A stretch of 64,000 nucleotides of DNA from a virus, in IMG/VR virus record IMGVR_UViG_3300042368_001013, positions 1 to 64,000 of that record, one strand, 5' to 3'. Within the stretch, counting starts at the first letter, position 1, and each line of letters begins with the position of its first letter. Positions 27,923 through 36,726 of this stretch are shown piece after piece. The notes beneath the pieces are model-generated. The model ran no database searches and was not told the origin of the DNA. It saw only the letters and a list, made by a program, of their open reading frames with translations. The position numbers and the translations under genes were made by a program.

Positions 27923-28609
27923 TTAATAATTTTGTCTATTCCATCTCTCAAATGATCGTTCTCTGGCTCTAGGATTTGGTTTTTCCCTTGGTGGTGTATC
28001 CCAATTTTCAACGTCTAAATATGACGGCGTAGGATGCCGTAGTATCTCTTTTTTCCAAACTTCCAACAGACGCTTCCAATTATTTTCCAAAATTTGTTCT
28101 AAAGTTTTTCTTTGCTCTTTAGTAATTGAACCAGGTGGATATTTTGCATTTAGAGCTCTACGGATTTTGTCTTGTATCGTCAAAAGAGGATCTCCGGGGT
28201 CATCTCTAAGTCTTATTCCAAATTGTAACCAAAGCCATCGGCTGAATATATGAATTCCATTACCATATCTCATTCTCATTAATAATTGAAATAATGCTTC
28301 AATATCAAGCATCTGTCTTTGTATATCTTCATAATCTATTTCGGGAAGCTGAAAACGAGTCGGAGGTTTTGGAAAATTTCCAGGAATAGTTGGTCCGTCG
28401 CTTGTGGGTACGATGTACATGGGAGTTGGACGTGGTCCTTTTGGTGCAGGAATAGATCCAGGAGGAACTCGATTTCTTCCTGACATGTCATTAGGACCAC
28501 CCATTCCATCACCATCGTCAATAATGCTTTCAACCAAATGTTCTAATTTAGTTGCTTTATACTGAAGCTTTTCGCAAAGATTCTTGTAATAGTTGGTTAA
28601 ATAATTCAT
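27923..28609 (-). CDS. YYKNL-tagged late protein, duplicated pair member 2
   Basis: A 228-residue protein, paralogous along its length to the gene at 27230. The start at 28609 rather than 28660 is fixed by a perfect late promoter TATAAATA exactly 5 nt upstream and by alignment with the paralog. Function unknown; late expression suggests a virion or packaged protein. Confidence 0.7.
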   Translation of the reverse strand: MNYLTNYYKNLCEKLQYKATKLEHLVESIIDDGDGMGGPNDMSGRNRVPPGSIPAPKGPRPTPMYIVPTSDGPTIPGNFPKPPTRFQLPEIDYEDIQRQMLDIEALFQLLMRMRYGNGIHIFSRWLWLQFGIRLRDDPGDPLLTIQDKIRRALNAKYPPGSITKEQRKTLEQILENNWKRLLEVWKKEILRHPTPSYLDVENWDTPPREKPNPRARERSFERWNRQNY

Positions 28610-28614
28610 AAAGA

Positions 28615-28622
28615 TATTTATA
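28615..28622 (-). promoter_or_regulatory. T4-type late promoter (perfect TATAAATA), leaderless
   Basis: TATAAATA, 5 nt, ATG at 28609. Confidence 0.8.
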
Positions 28623-28670
28623 AAACCGAAAAATAGAATAATGAAAATTAGATAAGTCAATATAGGAATG

Positions 28671-28705
28671 AAAAAGGATCCAATATCTGGATCCTTTTCT
28701 TTTTA
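28671..28705 (-). terminator. Terminator of the gene at 28722
   Basis: AAAAGGATCC/GGATCCTTTT with T-rich tails on both strands. Confidence 0.75.
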
Positions 28706-28721
28706 AAATTTTTATTTAATT

Positions 28722-29234
28722 TTAATACTGGTTAAATGGTCTACCAGTTCTCATTTTAAATGAAGCCATATCAGATGGTGAAGGGAATGGTCGTTGTAGA
28801 TTTCCGGTGTATGCATTTTTTGTTTGTGCAGCTACAACTTCTTCGCTGGAACCTTTTTCACCGGGATCGGAAGTATCAAATGCATCTGCACCCAAATCCC
28901 ATGGCTTTTCTGATGGAAGATCACTTTGTTTTACACCAGTTTTGATGCCCATTGATGAAAGTGGCATATCAAGATCTAAAATTCCTGGTTTCAATGCTTC
29001 GGCTTGAGCAAATTTTGCATTTGCTTCTGAAGCACCTATATGATTAGGCATTTCATTAAATCTTGTTTGTTCGTCACGATAATATTGCAATCTTGCTTTT
29101 CTTTTTGCAAGTTCTTGTTGCATCAATGCAGGATTACCTGTGCTGAGTGCTTTTTTCAAACCTGCTTCAAGAAGATTTATTCTTCCTTGAAGTTGTTCAC
29201 ATAAATTTTTATAATATTGTGCTTGATAATCCAT
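28722..29234 (-). CDS. YYKNL-tagged late protein
   Basis: A 170-residue protein. The start MDYQAQYYKNLCEQLQGRIN is a clear member of the tag family. Residues 40-80 are a second helix (LMQQELAKRKARLQYYRDEQ). The remainder is polar. A late promoter lies 5 nt upstream. Function unknown. Confidence 0.65.
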   Translation of the reverse strand: MDYQAQYYKNLCEQLQGRINLLEAGLKKALSTGNPALMQQELAKRKARLQYYRDEQTRFNEMPNHIGASEANAKFAQAEALKPGILDLDMPLSSMGIKTGVKQSDLPSEKPWDLGADAFDTSDPGEKGSSEEVVAAQTKNAYTGNLQRPFPSPSDMASFKMRTGRPFNQY

Positions 29235-29239
29235 AAAAT

Positions 29240-29247
29240 TATTTATT
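29240..29247 (-). promoter_or_regulatory. T4-type late promoter, leaderless
   Basis: AATAAATA, 5 nt, ATG at 29234. Confidence 0.65.
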
Positions 29248-29311
29248 AAAAATGTGGTGGTTCAAAATTATCTTTAGTCGCGCTTACACAAACTTGACGA
29301 TATCCTGGTTG

Positions 29312-29917
29312 TCAGTAACGTCTTGCACTATAAGAAATTCCAGCTGAATTAATAACTGGGAATCTAATGGGGATTCCATTATTTGCTGCGGCTGTGTTTT
29401 TATTCCAGCTACTTACAGTATCCAAATAAAAATCTGGGCTGTTATCTTGGCCAGCTCTTTGGATAGCACCAGCTACATGTGAGCAAAAATTATACCAACA
29501 ATCTTGAATATCAGGAGCATGCGAGGGCCAAAATTCAGCTCTAAACCATGATGGTGCGGCATTATACATGTAAGTTATCCATAGATTGTATAAACCTTGC
29601 CAATTTGTTGCATCGATATAAGGTGTTTGTGGTGGATTGTCTCTTTGGTATATTTCCCATGCTTTAGTTTTGGAAAAAGCATCTGAGTCACCAACTTCTT
29701 CTGGGCGGCAAAGACCAAGCGGGCAATCTGGGCGGTCATCATTTTCCAGTATAACCAAAGCAGACTTCAATGTATTTGCTTTTTGAATTAATCTTTCACA
29801 TTTATTTTTAAAATATGCTTCATGTTCATCTATTTGTTGCTTTTGAAATTTTTTAATGACATTATCATATGTATTTGCAAAAGTGTTAAATTGATCATTG
29901 AATGGATTTAGTATCAT
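29312..29917 (-). CDS. Late protein with diverged internal tag
   Basis: A 201-residue protein. The tag-like helix (HEAYFKNKCERLIQKANTLK) starts at about residue 32, after an extra helical segment. The C-terminal half is rich in Trp, Tyr and Asn (YNLWITYMYNAAPSWFRAEF). It has a perfect late promoter with a short leader carrying AGAGG. Function unknown. Confidence 0.65.
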   Translation of the reverse strand: MILNPFNDQFNTFANTYDNVIKKFQKQQIDEHEAYFKNKCERLIQKANTLKSALVILENDDRPDCPLGLCRPEEVGDSDAFSKTKAWEIYQRDNPPQTPYIDATNWQGLYNLWITYMYNAAPSWFRAEFWPSHAPDIQDCWYNFCSHVAGAIQRAGQDNSPDFYLDTVSSWNKNTAAANNGIPIRFPVINSAGISYSARRY

Positions 29918-29934
29918 AAAAGCCTCTTTTTTAT

Positions 29935-29942
29935 TATTTATA
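29935..29942 (-). promoter_or_regulatory. T4-type late promoter with short SD leader
   Basis: TATAAATA, then 17 nt including AGAGG before the ATG of the gene at 29917. Confidence 0.7.
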
Positions 29943-30462
29943 GTCTTGAAGTTTTAGATGTTTTGCCCAAAGATCCAGTTTCCGTATTTAATTTTGGTAT
30001 TGTCATACTACCTGGAATTTTTTGTGATGATTGGTATCCCGAATAAATTGAAGAACTATTATTATCTAATCCGGGTGAAAGTGTCAGCGCATCAACTGTG
30101 CTGGTTGCTTGGCCTCTTATAAGTTTATTAAAAGCACTTTCTTTGGATGAAGGTGTAGATAATGTTGGTACTACTGGTGGTTCAGACGACAATGTATTTA
30201 CAGAAGCAGGTTCTGATGGAGTTGTAGTAAGAGGATTGGTCAAAAGTTTAGTTTGAGCTATTTCTTGTTGTTTTTGATTCAACAAATCATTTAAACGATC
30301 TTTTTCTTCTGGTCTACCAGTTGTAATTTTCTTTTGTTGTAAGATATCTTTCTTATCTTTTTTCAAAGAATCCATATAATTTGTAATTGATGGATTATTT
30401 GAAGTTCCTTCTGGACCAATACCCAGATCTTCTTTAAGTAAAAAATCTTTAAATTTTAGCAT
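29938..30462 (-). CDS. Late protein with MLKFKDFLLKED start
   Basis: A 174-residue protein. The N-terminus resembles the MKxFxxFLxE capsid-targeting-like start seen at 12995, 14642 and 35634. The rest is low-complexity Ser/Thr/Pro/Lys (TTTPSEPASVNTLSSEPPVV). Candidate internal head protein. A late promoter lies 5 nt upstream. Confidence 0.6.
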   Translation of the reverse strand: MLKFKDFLLKEDLGIGPEGTSNNPSITNYMDSLKKDKKDILQQKKITTGRPEEKDRLNDLLNQKQQEIAQTKLLTNPLTTTPSEPASVNTLSSEPPVVPTLSTPSSKESAFNKLIRGQATSTVDALTLSPGLDNNSSSIYSGYQSSQKIPGSMTIPKLNTETGSLGKTSKTSRL

Positions 30463-30467
30463 ATAAT

Positions 30468-30475
30468 TATTTATT
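30468..30475 (-). promoter_or_regulatory. T4-type late promoter, leaderless
   Basis: AATAAATA, 5 nt, ATG at 30462. Confidence 0.65.
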
Positions 30476-30478
30476 AAC

Positions 30479-31183
30479 TTATTCTTTTGTAAATAAACTT
30501 TTAACAGACTTAATGATTCCTTTGGCGGAATCTAAAGTATCTGAAACTTTAAACCCTTCACCTTTTTCTTCCTCAAATTTTCCTTTGGGGCATCTTAATG
30601 TTGGCATGTAAAGTTTTTCTGATAAAGCTGCACGTGGATTACCAACAGAACAACCACATCCACCTTTACACCAGCCAATAGAATCATGGTTTGGTTGTTT
30701 ATTTGATAGTGGAATATTGTTTACTCTGAATTCGCAATTCATGCAGATTTCTTTTCTTTTCTCAAAATTTTCCTTGGATATTTTTCCTTGAGTTGCTTGA
30801 GAAGATTCTGCCTTTAGATAACTAGAAGCTTTTTCTATAAATGATTTTTCAGATTTCATTTGTTTCTTTAATTCTTCAAATTTTTTAATACCTTCTTGTG
30901 TTTTATCGTGCAATTTTTTTATTTTTAGATCAATATCTTCTTTTGTTTCTGAAAGAATAATATTTCCTTCAACTATTCTTGATGATTCTACATAAGAACT
31001 TTCAATAGATTTTCTTTTATCGCATCTTATGCAGAAATTAAAATCTGGATTTTTTGTAACATTTATTGCACATGAAGTGTCACATTCTTGATTAGTGCTC
31101 CAGTGTATACAATTAATTACAGGTAAATTAATTGTATGATTTTTGCATGGAATTACTTTTGGTAATATTGGATTGTTATTCAT
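30479..31183 (-). CDS. Cys-rich zinc-binding protein
   Basis: A 234-residue protein with an N-terminal Cys cluster (INCIHWSTNQECDTSCAINV, CIRCDKRK), a long Lys/Glu coiled coil (residues 75-140) and a C-terminal cluster CMNCEFR ... WCKGGCGCSVGNP ... LRCPKGKF. The CGCxxxN...CPxGKF end is a motif I know from T4-like marine phage proteins and is reminiscent of the Cys-rich protein at 53811. Probably structural zinc; function unknown. Confidence 0.65.
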   Translation of the reverse strand: MNNNPILPKVIPCKNHTINLPVINCIHWSTNQECDTSCAINVTKNPDFNFCIRCDKRKSIESSYVESSRIVEGNIILSETKEDIDLKIKKLHDKTQEGIKKFEELKKQMKSEKSFIEKASSYLKAESSQATQGKISKENFEKRKEICMNCEFRVNNIPLSNKQPNHDSIGWCKGGCGCSVGNPRAALSEKLYMPTLRCPKGKFEEEKGEGFKVSDTLDSAKGIIKSVKSLFTKE

Positions 31184-31200
31184 ATAAATTATCTCTTAAT

Positions 31201-34200
31201 TTAAAATACTGATATCGTTCCATAATCAGTGATACATGGTGTGTCTTGATTTTGTCCTATTTTGTTGATTTGACATTTGCATCCACTACAAGGAGTTGGG
31301 CCACCATCTGCTTGTGACAGACATGTACCCGAACAACCACTACTGTTTCCACCAAACCCTTGTATTACGCAATCGGTATAATCAACCCCCGGATTACAAC
31401 ATGTATAAGGTTGGCATAGGTCACAAAATTGAGTAATATCTTGTACATCACTACAACTTTTCGCATTATCTCCACAGCCTGTTCGTTCGGAACAACAACC
31501 TTTAGTATCGGCATTGCAGTTATTTGGATCGTCTGAAAATACATATTGTGAACATTTTATAACTGAACACGATTGCCCACCCCTTGGACCTCCAGCTTCT
31601 TGAAAACAGAAGTTATCGGGAGTTTCTACTACAAAATTCCATCTTGTACCATTTTTCCATTCGGGGTAACTAACACCAGAAGCACTTATAAATACTCCTT
31701 CTATGTATGCGGGTGTGAAGCTCCCATCAAAAGTGTAACAATCAGTTTCTTCACTTCCATCTTGAGTATCGCAAATAGGATCTGCCCTAAATGTTACACA
31801 ACATTTATATTTTGGAGATTTAAAATTAAAAGTTCCTTTGACAGTTCCACCAACTATAGAATATGTTAGTGTAAGATTGTCACCATCTTTTATTTTAGGT
31901 GATTGATCTTCACAGCCACAGCAATCTGAACCGCAAGTCATTATTCGGTCACCATACCATCCACTATCATCTATAGGATAAGCAGTTGCAAATGGTGCTG
32001 TGCAAAGATTTATAATATTTGCAGCAGAAGAAATAGGAGCACCAACTAAATCTACACATTGTTTGCAAACTTTAATTCTATAACCATTTAAAGTACAATT
32101 TTCTCCGCATATCTTTTTTATATAAGATGTTTTTTCTAATTTTAATAACTGTTCTGCTTTTAATAGCATGTCATTATTGGTCATACCAGCAAATAAACAT
32201 GGATTTAGTACAACTTCCATTGCAGTAGCTTCATATTCTTCTGTTTGCTTCGATATATAAATGCACATTTGTGTTTCGTATGATTTATGTTCAACTATGA
32301 CATTATCATAAGTTACATATTGTGCCATCTCACATTGTTCTTTTTGGCAACCACATTGATCACAACATATGGCTTTTACTGCATCAGTAGAAAGGCATGG
32401 AGTTCTTTCTATATGTGCTTTAAACCCAGTAAAAGTAGCGTCAAAACACCCAGTAGTTGGAATACCACTATCACATGGATTTGTTAATATATTTTGTGGC
32501 GTATAAGTTACATTTTTTGTTTTGCTGTCCATTAATAGTGGGCCAGCTCTATACAAATTTGTAAAAATATAATTTGGTAAGTTAGATAACGATTTTTTAA
32601 TTCCAGCAAAAAGTCCAGTCAAATTAAAAGGAAATGGAGTATTACATACTAATGGAGTAATATTACATTTTTGATAACATGATTGATCACCATCCCAACA
32701 CCCTTCAACATCACATATTCTTCTTTGAGTGCATGCATTAAAAGAAAATGTTGTAATTAGTTCTAAAGGCACTGCCTCTTCTTCTGGGCAAAATCCACAA
32801 GAACTATTTCCACCGACTCCATACAGATTTCTTACACATAATTTTGCATTACTGTGAATAAATGTTAAAAATCCATTTATTCCTTCTGGGTCCGGGAATG
32901 AATAATCATTATTAAAAACAACACGACAAATACAATCGCCATCAGATGGACCTGTATTGCAAATTATTGTGACATTTGAATTTGATCCACTGTCATCACA
33001 CAATTGTTGTTTTAGCTGATCAATATCAAGAGTATCTGCATCAGCATAATATGATAACGAGTTTCCAAGATTTATTTGATTTTCGGAATTAAATCCATCA
33101 TAAAAATCATAAAGAGTATTTACACTATCATTACCAAAACGTCTCCAACCAAATGCTGGAATACACAGATAATAAAATCCAGATGGTTCATCTATAGCTA
33201 TAAATGGAGAATCTGTATCTACTCCACTACGACATATGGATTTATATTTTGGAGCAGTATCAGGATCTGAACAATAACATCCCTGCAAATTTCCTTGGGG
33301 ATCTATAGTACTTGTACAATTAAAATTAGGTGGTCTACAGATTCTTTCACCAATAAAAATATCACAGCATCCTGTTACAGTAGAAAGATCTATGCCGTAA
33401 TCTTCATATAAGTTTTTAAAAAAGTTTCTAGAATCAGAATAATTTGCAAAAACATTTGTTGTGGGTACAAACCATTTTACATTTGATGGTATTCCATCAG
33501 CAATATATTCTGGCTCACATCCTAAAGTGCAATAATAAAGATCATAAGGATCAGTAAAATCATCGTCAAGCCATGTAACTAAAATATATCTTTCGCCATT
33601 TAATTCAAATGATAATTTAACATCAGTGGCTCCAGCAGAAAAAATGGAATTATAATCTGGTAAGTTTGCAAAAGCTTCACCTGTAATAAGTGAAACTTGT
33701 CCTTCACTCAAACAAATATAATTTGGTCCATTTGGAAATACTCCACGAACATCATTTGTTGATTGGCTTTCATTGCACGGACACCAACGGGTTCTATGAT
33801 ATTCAGCACCTTGTCCAGGTTGCCCATTAAAAAAAGAAACATATTCTGTATTAATTGCCTGTAAATATCTTCCAAGATTATTTGCACCAATACCCGAATC
33901 TTTATTTAATTTTTCAAAAAATGGGCTGCATCGGCTTCCGGGACCAATACTAGTTCCATCAAATCCTTGATCTATTGGATTTTGTGAAAATATATCAAAT
34001 TTTGTAGATGATCCACCACCACCAGAACTGTTAGGTCCACCACCACCACCTCCAAAATAACCTGCACCACCACCACCACCTACATTTTGAATTGGTATAT
34101 TTCCCGATGGAGTAGGTCTATAACCATACCCACCTACTCTAGCATATCCGGCGCCCGCATTAGCCCCACCAGCACCACCCTGTGTTTGTGTTGCTGCATT

Positions 34201-34860
34201 TCCCGGAGAAGGGCCGTCACCTGGCTCGCCATTATCTACACCACCATGTCCACCAAATCTACTATCAAGATTAAAATCAGCTCCCGCTCCTGCACCAGAC
34301 CCAACCACATATTCTCCACCTATTTGAAGCGCTTGTGTATTATTTCCCTCTTCTATTAAACCCTCTACTATACTACCAGTTCCATATGCTACCGCACCAC
34401 CACCCCAACCAGCAAGAGGAAATCCACCACCACCTCCATATGGATCTTGAGTAGATGTGGAAAAGTTGGTATGGATACCACCTGTGCCACCTCCTCCAAC
34501 AAAAACGGACATCGTAATTGTTGTTGTGATATTAAATGGTACAAGATTAAAATCAATGTAAGCACCATTTCCACCATAGCCTTCTCTTGGTGCTCCACCA
34601 CCAGAACCACGCAACATCATTTTTATTCTTCTAGAACTATCTTTTGCAATTGATAATCCCGTTTCACCAATACCTGTAACGGTAAATGGAAAATGAGGTT
34701 CATCTAATCCTGTTGTAGATGCTGTTGGTGGAAAATCATTAAAAATAATATTACTTCCAACACGCTTATAGTATTTTGTTGTATATTCATAACATTTGAT
34801 AGCAATGTAATGTTTTACAAGCGGATTTTCTTCTTTACAGCAGCAACCTTTTTTAGTCAT
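31201..34860 (-). CDS. Very large Gly-rich and Cys-rich virion protein candidate
   Basis: A 1219-residue protein. It starts MTKKGCCCKEENP, then a glycine-rich module (residues 80-300) with runs such as GGGGGFPLAGWGGGAVAYGT and GGGGGAGYFGGGGGG, as in phage adhesins and glycine-rich surface proteins. From about residue 360 to the end it is dense in regularly spaced cysteines with short CxxC and CC pairs (CCSERTGCGDNAKSCSD). It has a perfect late promoter and an AGAGG leader. Most likely a tail-fibre or adhesin-like protein; the Cys could form disulphides outside the cell or bind metals. Confidence 0.7.
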   Translation of the reverse strand: MTKKGCCCKEENPLVKHYIAIKCYEYTTKYYKRVGSNIIFNDFPPTASTTGLDEPHFPFTVTGIGETGLSIAKDSSRRIKMMLRGSGGGAPREGYGGNGAYIDFNLVPFNITTTITMSVFVGGGGTGGIHTNFSTSTQDPYGGGGGFPLAGWGGGAVAYGTGSIVEGLIEEGNNTQALQIGGEYVVGSGAGAGADFNLDSRFGGHGGVDNGEPGDGPSPGNAATQTQGGAGGANAGAGYARVGGYGYRPTPSGNIPIQNVGGGGGAGYFGGGGGGPNSSGGGGSSTKFDIFSQNPIDQGFDGTSIGPGSRCSPFFEKLNKDSGIGANNLGRYLQAINTEYVSFFNGQPGQGAEYHRTRWCPCNESQSTNDVRGVFPNGPNYICLSEGQVSLITGEAFANLPDYNSIFSAGATDVKLSFELNGERYILVTWLDDDFTDPYDLYYCTLGCEPEYIADGIPSNVKWFVPTTNVFANYSDSRNFFKNLYEDYGIDLSTVTGCCDIFIGERICRPPNFNCTSTIDPQGNLQGCYCSDPDTAPKYKSICRSGVDTDSPFIAIDEPSGFYYLCIPAFGWRRFGNDSVNTLYDFYDGFNSENQINLGNSLSYYADADTLDIDQLKQQLCDDSGSNSNVTIICNTGPSDGDCICRVVFNNDYSFPDPEGINGFLTFIHSNAKLCVRNLYGVGGNSSCGFCPEEEAVPLELITTFSFNACTQRRICDVEGCWDGDQSCYQKCNITPLVCNTPFPFNLTGLFAGIKKSLSNLPNYIFTNLYRAGPLLMDSKTKNVTYTPQNILTNPCDSGIPTTGCFDATFTGFKAHIERTPCLSTDAVKAICCDQCGCQKEQCEMAQYVTYDNVIVEHKSYETQMCIYISKQTEEYEATAMEVVLNPCLFAGMTNNDMLLKAEQLLKLEKTSYIKKICGENCTLNGYRIKVCKQCVDLVGAPISSAANIINLCTAPFATAYPIDDSGWYGDRIMTCGSDCCGCEDQSPKIKDGDNLTLTYSIVGGTVKGTFNFKSPKYKCCVTFRADPICDTQDGSEETDCYTFDGSFTPAYIEGVFISASGVSYPEWKNGTRWNFVVETPDNFCFQEAGGPRGGQSCSVIKCSQYVFSDDPNNCNADTKGCCSERTGCGDNAKSCSDVQDITQFCDLCQPYTCCNPGVDYTDCVIQGFGGNSSGCSGTCLSQADGGPTPCSGCKCQINKIGQNQDTPCITDYGTISVF

Positions 34861-34878
34861 ACGAACCTCTACACTGAT

Positions 34879-34886
34879 TATTTATA
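34879..34886 (-). promoter_or_regulatory. T4-type late promoter with SD leader
   Basis: TATAAATA, then 18 nt including AGAGG before the ATG at 34860. Confidence 0.75.
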
Positions 34887-35256
34887 GTATTGTTAGACCA
34901 TTATCAGTAGTGTAATATATTTGATGAAAACTTTCCTTACACCATTTTTCACAAACAGGGCAGGGTTTAGAGTTTCTGAAATTGCCAAACCTGTTGAATC
35001 TAAAGTTCAACAAGATAAGTTTTTTATCCAACAAATTTTTTGAAATTTTTCTAAAAGCATCAAGCTCGGAATGCATTTCTGCAAATTTATATCCGAGCCT
35101 GAAACTTTCAGGATGTGTTTTAAAAATATTTTGACCTACTGAAATAATTTTACGCTTGTAAATAACCAAAGATATGTGCTTTTTCTGTCTTTCCATTGCC
35201 ATAGAAAGAGGCTTAGCAATAGGCATATAATTTTGCAGTACGGTCTCAATATTCAT
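34882..35256 (-). CDS. Cytidine-deaminase-fold protein
   Basis: A 124-residue protein with the deaminase zinc signature HSELDAF (HxE) and CPVCEKWC (PCxxC) about 40 residues later. It is too short and divergent to call a dCMP deaminase with confidence; a nucleotide or nucleic-acid deaminase is possible. The start overlaps the stop of the gene upstream (TAATG). A role in pyrimidine supply would fit an AT-rich phage. Confidence 0.6.
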   Translation of the reverse strand: MNIETVLQNYMPIAKPLSMAMERQKKHISLVIYKRKIISVGQNIFKTHPESFRLGYKFAEMHSELDAFRKISKNLLDKKLILLNFRFNRFGNFRNSKPCPVCEKWCKESFHQIYYTTDNGLTIL

Positions 35257-35573
35257 TACGTAACCAACTTAAGTTTCGGATTGCCAGCCGGCGGATCTAT
35301 TTTGTTTCTAGGAGTTACTATACCACGATTCAGACTAGAATCATATTGGTTTTTTAGTTCATCAAGAGGTTCAACTGTAAAAGCAATAAAGCTTTTTGGA
35401 ATAGAAACACCTTTAGATGCTTTAGTATAAATCATCCAAGGCATCAAACCAATTTGGCCTTCACCAACTGGGATGAGGATTGCTGGATCCTTGATAAGCC
35501 AAGAATCACCTTGATCTTCAAATCTTGCGAGAACTTCTTCACCTGAATTTAGTCTAAATAATTTTACGTTCAT
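35256..35573 (-). CDS. Sm-like small phage protein
   Basis: A 105-residue protein: MNVKLFRLNSGEEVLARFED, WLIKDPAILIPVGEGQIGLM. This pattern (GEEVxAxxE...DPxxLxPxxxGxxxLMPW) is a conserved small beta-barrel protein of T4-like marine phages; the Sm-like fold is my recollection and the function is unknown. AAAGGAAAC precedes ATG. Confidence 0.65.
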   Translation of the reverse strand: MNVKLFRLNSGEEVLARFEDQGDSWLIKDPAILIPVGEGQIGLMPWMIYTKASKGVSIPKSFIAFTVEPLDELKNQYDSSLNRGIVTPRNKIDPPAGNPKLKLVT

Positions 35574-35633
35574 ATGTTTCCTTTACAGGTTTTTATTATA
35601 ACAGGTATTTTAGCACTAGCAAGTAACAATATT

Positions 35634-36266
35634 ATGAAATCATTTCAACAATTTTTAACTGAAGCCAATCAAAAAATTCAATGCGATATTAATGGTATTT
35701 GCAAAGTAATAAAACAATATGAATCTGCTGGTAACGAACAAAAAATTCTTTCTGTCTATAAAGACAGCAAAGGATTGTCTACAATAGGACACGGACATTT
35801 AGTAACTCCACAGTCTCCAAAAATCTTTGCTGAATTAAATATTAGTCCTGATGTCTTGACTGGCAAAGCAAAATTAACACCAGAACAAGCAGATAAATTG
35901 CTTGAAAGAGATGTCAAAACTCGATTACCTCAAGTTGAAAAATTAGTTCCAAATTTTAATACTTATTCTTCGGAACTTCAAGGTCAACTTGCATCAGAAC
36001 AATTTAGAGGTATGTTAGGAAAATCTCCTAGCGCTCTTAAAAAATTAAACGCAGGAGACTTTTCTGGTGCATCTACAGAATATTTAAATGCTAAAGATTA
36101 TAGAGAATCTGTAAGAGATAAAACTGGTATTGCACCAAGAATGCAAAGTTTAGCGGATGCAATTAAAACGGAACCAGAACGTCAGAAGAAACGTCAGCAA
36201 TCTTCTCTGCAAACCACTCAGGCGTCTCAGTCGCCTTCCACTTTGCAAACGCCGCTTTCTCGTTGA
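35634..36266 (+). CDS. T4-type lysozyme (GH24) with capsid-targeting-like start
   Basis: A 210-residue protein. The GH24 catalytic region is visible: IKQYESAGN (catalytic Glu), YKDSKGLSTIGHGH (Asp/Thr triad region), then PEQADKLLERDV and DYRESVRDKTGIAPRM. The start at 35634 gives MKSFQQFLTEANQ, matching the MKxFxxFLxE set in this genome. An alternative start at 35574 would add a hydrophobic signal-anchor-like segment (FPLQVFIITGILALASNN), so a membrane-tethered form cannot be excluded. A TCTAAATA late promoter lies at 35553. The last 35 residues are polar low-complexity and overlap the convergent gene by about 100 nt. Confidence 0.8.
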   Translation: MKSFQQFLTEANQKIQCDINGICKVIKQYESAGNEQKILSVYKDSKGLSTIGHGHLVTPQSPKIFAELNISPDVLTGKAKLTPEQADKLLERDVKTRLPQVEKLVPNFNTYSSELQGQLASEQFRGMLGKSPSALKKLNAGDFSGASTEYLNAKDYRESVRDKTGIAPRMQSLADAIKTEPERQKKRQQSSLQTTQASQSPSTLQTPLSR

Positions 36267-36726
36267 TATAATAACTACGATATGCAACTACTGCATTTTC
36301 ATTCTTATATTGTTCTGGCATTGCCTGAACAAAGGTAGTCAACTTACCTTTTGGCAAATTAATAGGACAGTCATACAATTCATTCAACAACATAGATTCC
36401 ATTGAATGAATTTTGCCATAGCGGCGAGTGTATTCTTTACACAATGCATATGCATGTTTCCAAAGCCAAAGATAATTTTCTGACGTTGTACGTGTCCAAA
36501 TATTGCATGGATGATTAATCATTGCAGCCTTGCAGATATTCTTCTTTGTACATACATGCGTAACATATCTACGCTTACCAGTATTGACTTCCAATGGATC
36601 GCCATCCAAAACATGATGGGCAGTTGAAAGCAACTGGCAAGACTCAAGAATCATTTTTACAACGTGCTTGTCGCACATCATACGAGCGGAAGTAGCAGCA
36701 TCATTGTCCAAAACAAAAATATTCAT
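36163..36726 (-). CDS. Conserved T4-like phage protein of unknown function
   Basis: A 187-residue protein with MNIFVLDNDAATSARMMCDK, HVVKMILESCQLLSTAHHVL and HPCNIWTRTTSENYLWLWKH. I recognise this as a family present in many T4-like phages (N-terminal DxDxxxxAxxxxDKHVxKMxLExxQxL), but I know no firm function. The end overlaps the lysozyme gene antisense. The ATG lies in the TGA overlap of the GMP reductase gene. Confidence 0.75.
   Translation of the reverse strand: MNIFVLDNDAATSARMMCDKHVVKMILESCQLLSTAHHVLDGDPLEVNTGKRRYVTHVCTKKNICKAAMINHPCNIWTRTTSENYLWLWKHAYALCKEYTRRYGKIHSMESMLLNELYDCPINLPKGKLTTFVQAMPEQYKNENAVVAYRSYYINEKAAFAKWKATETPEWFAEKIADVSSDVLVPF

Noticed and set aside
27923-28660. N-terminal membrane anchor on the tagged protein
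   Set aside because: The hydrophobic extension upstream of 28609 lies over the late promoter, and the paralog at 27230 starts at the equivalent of 28609.
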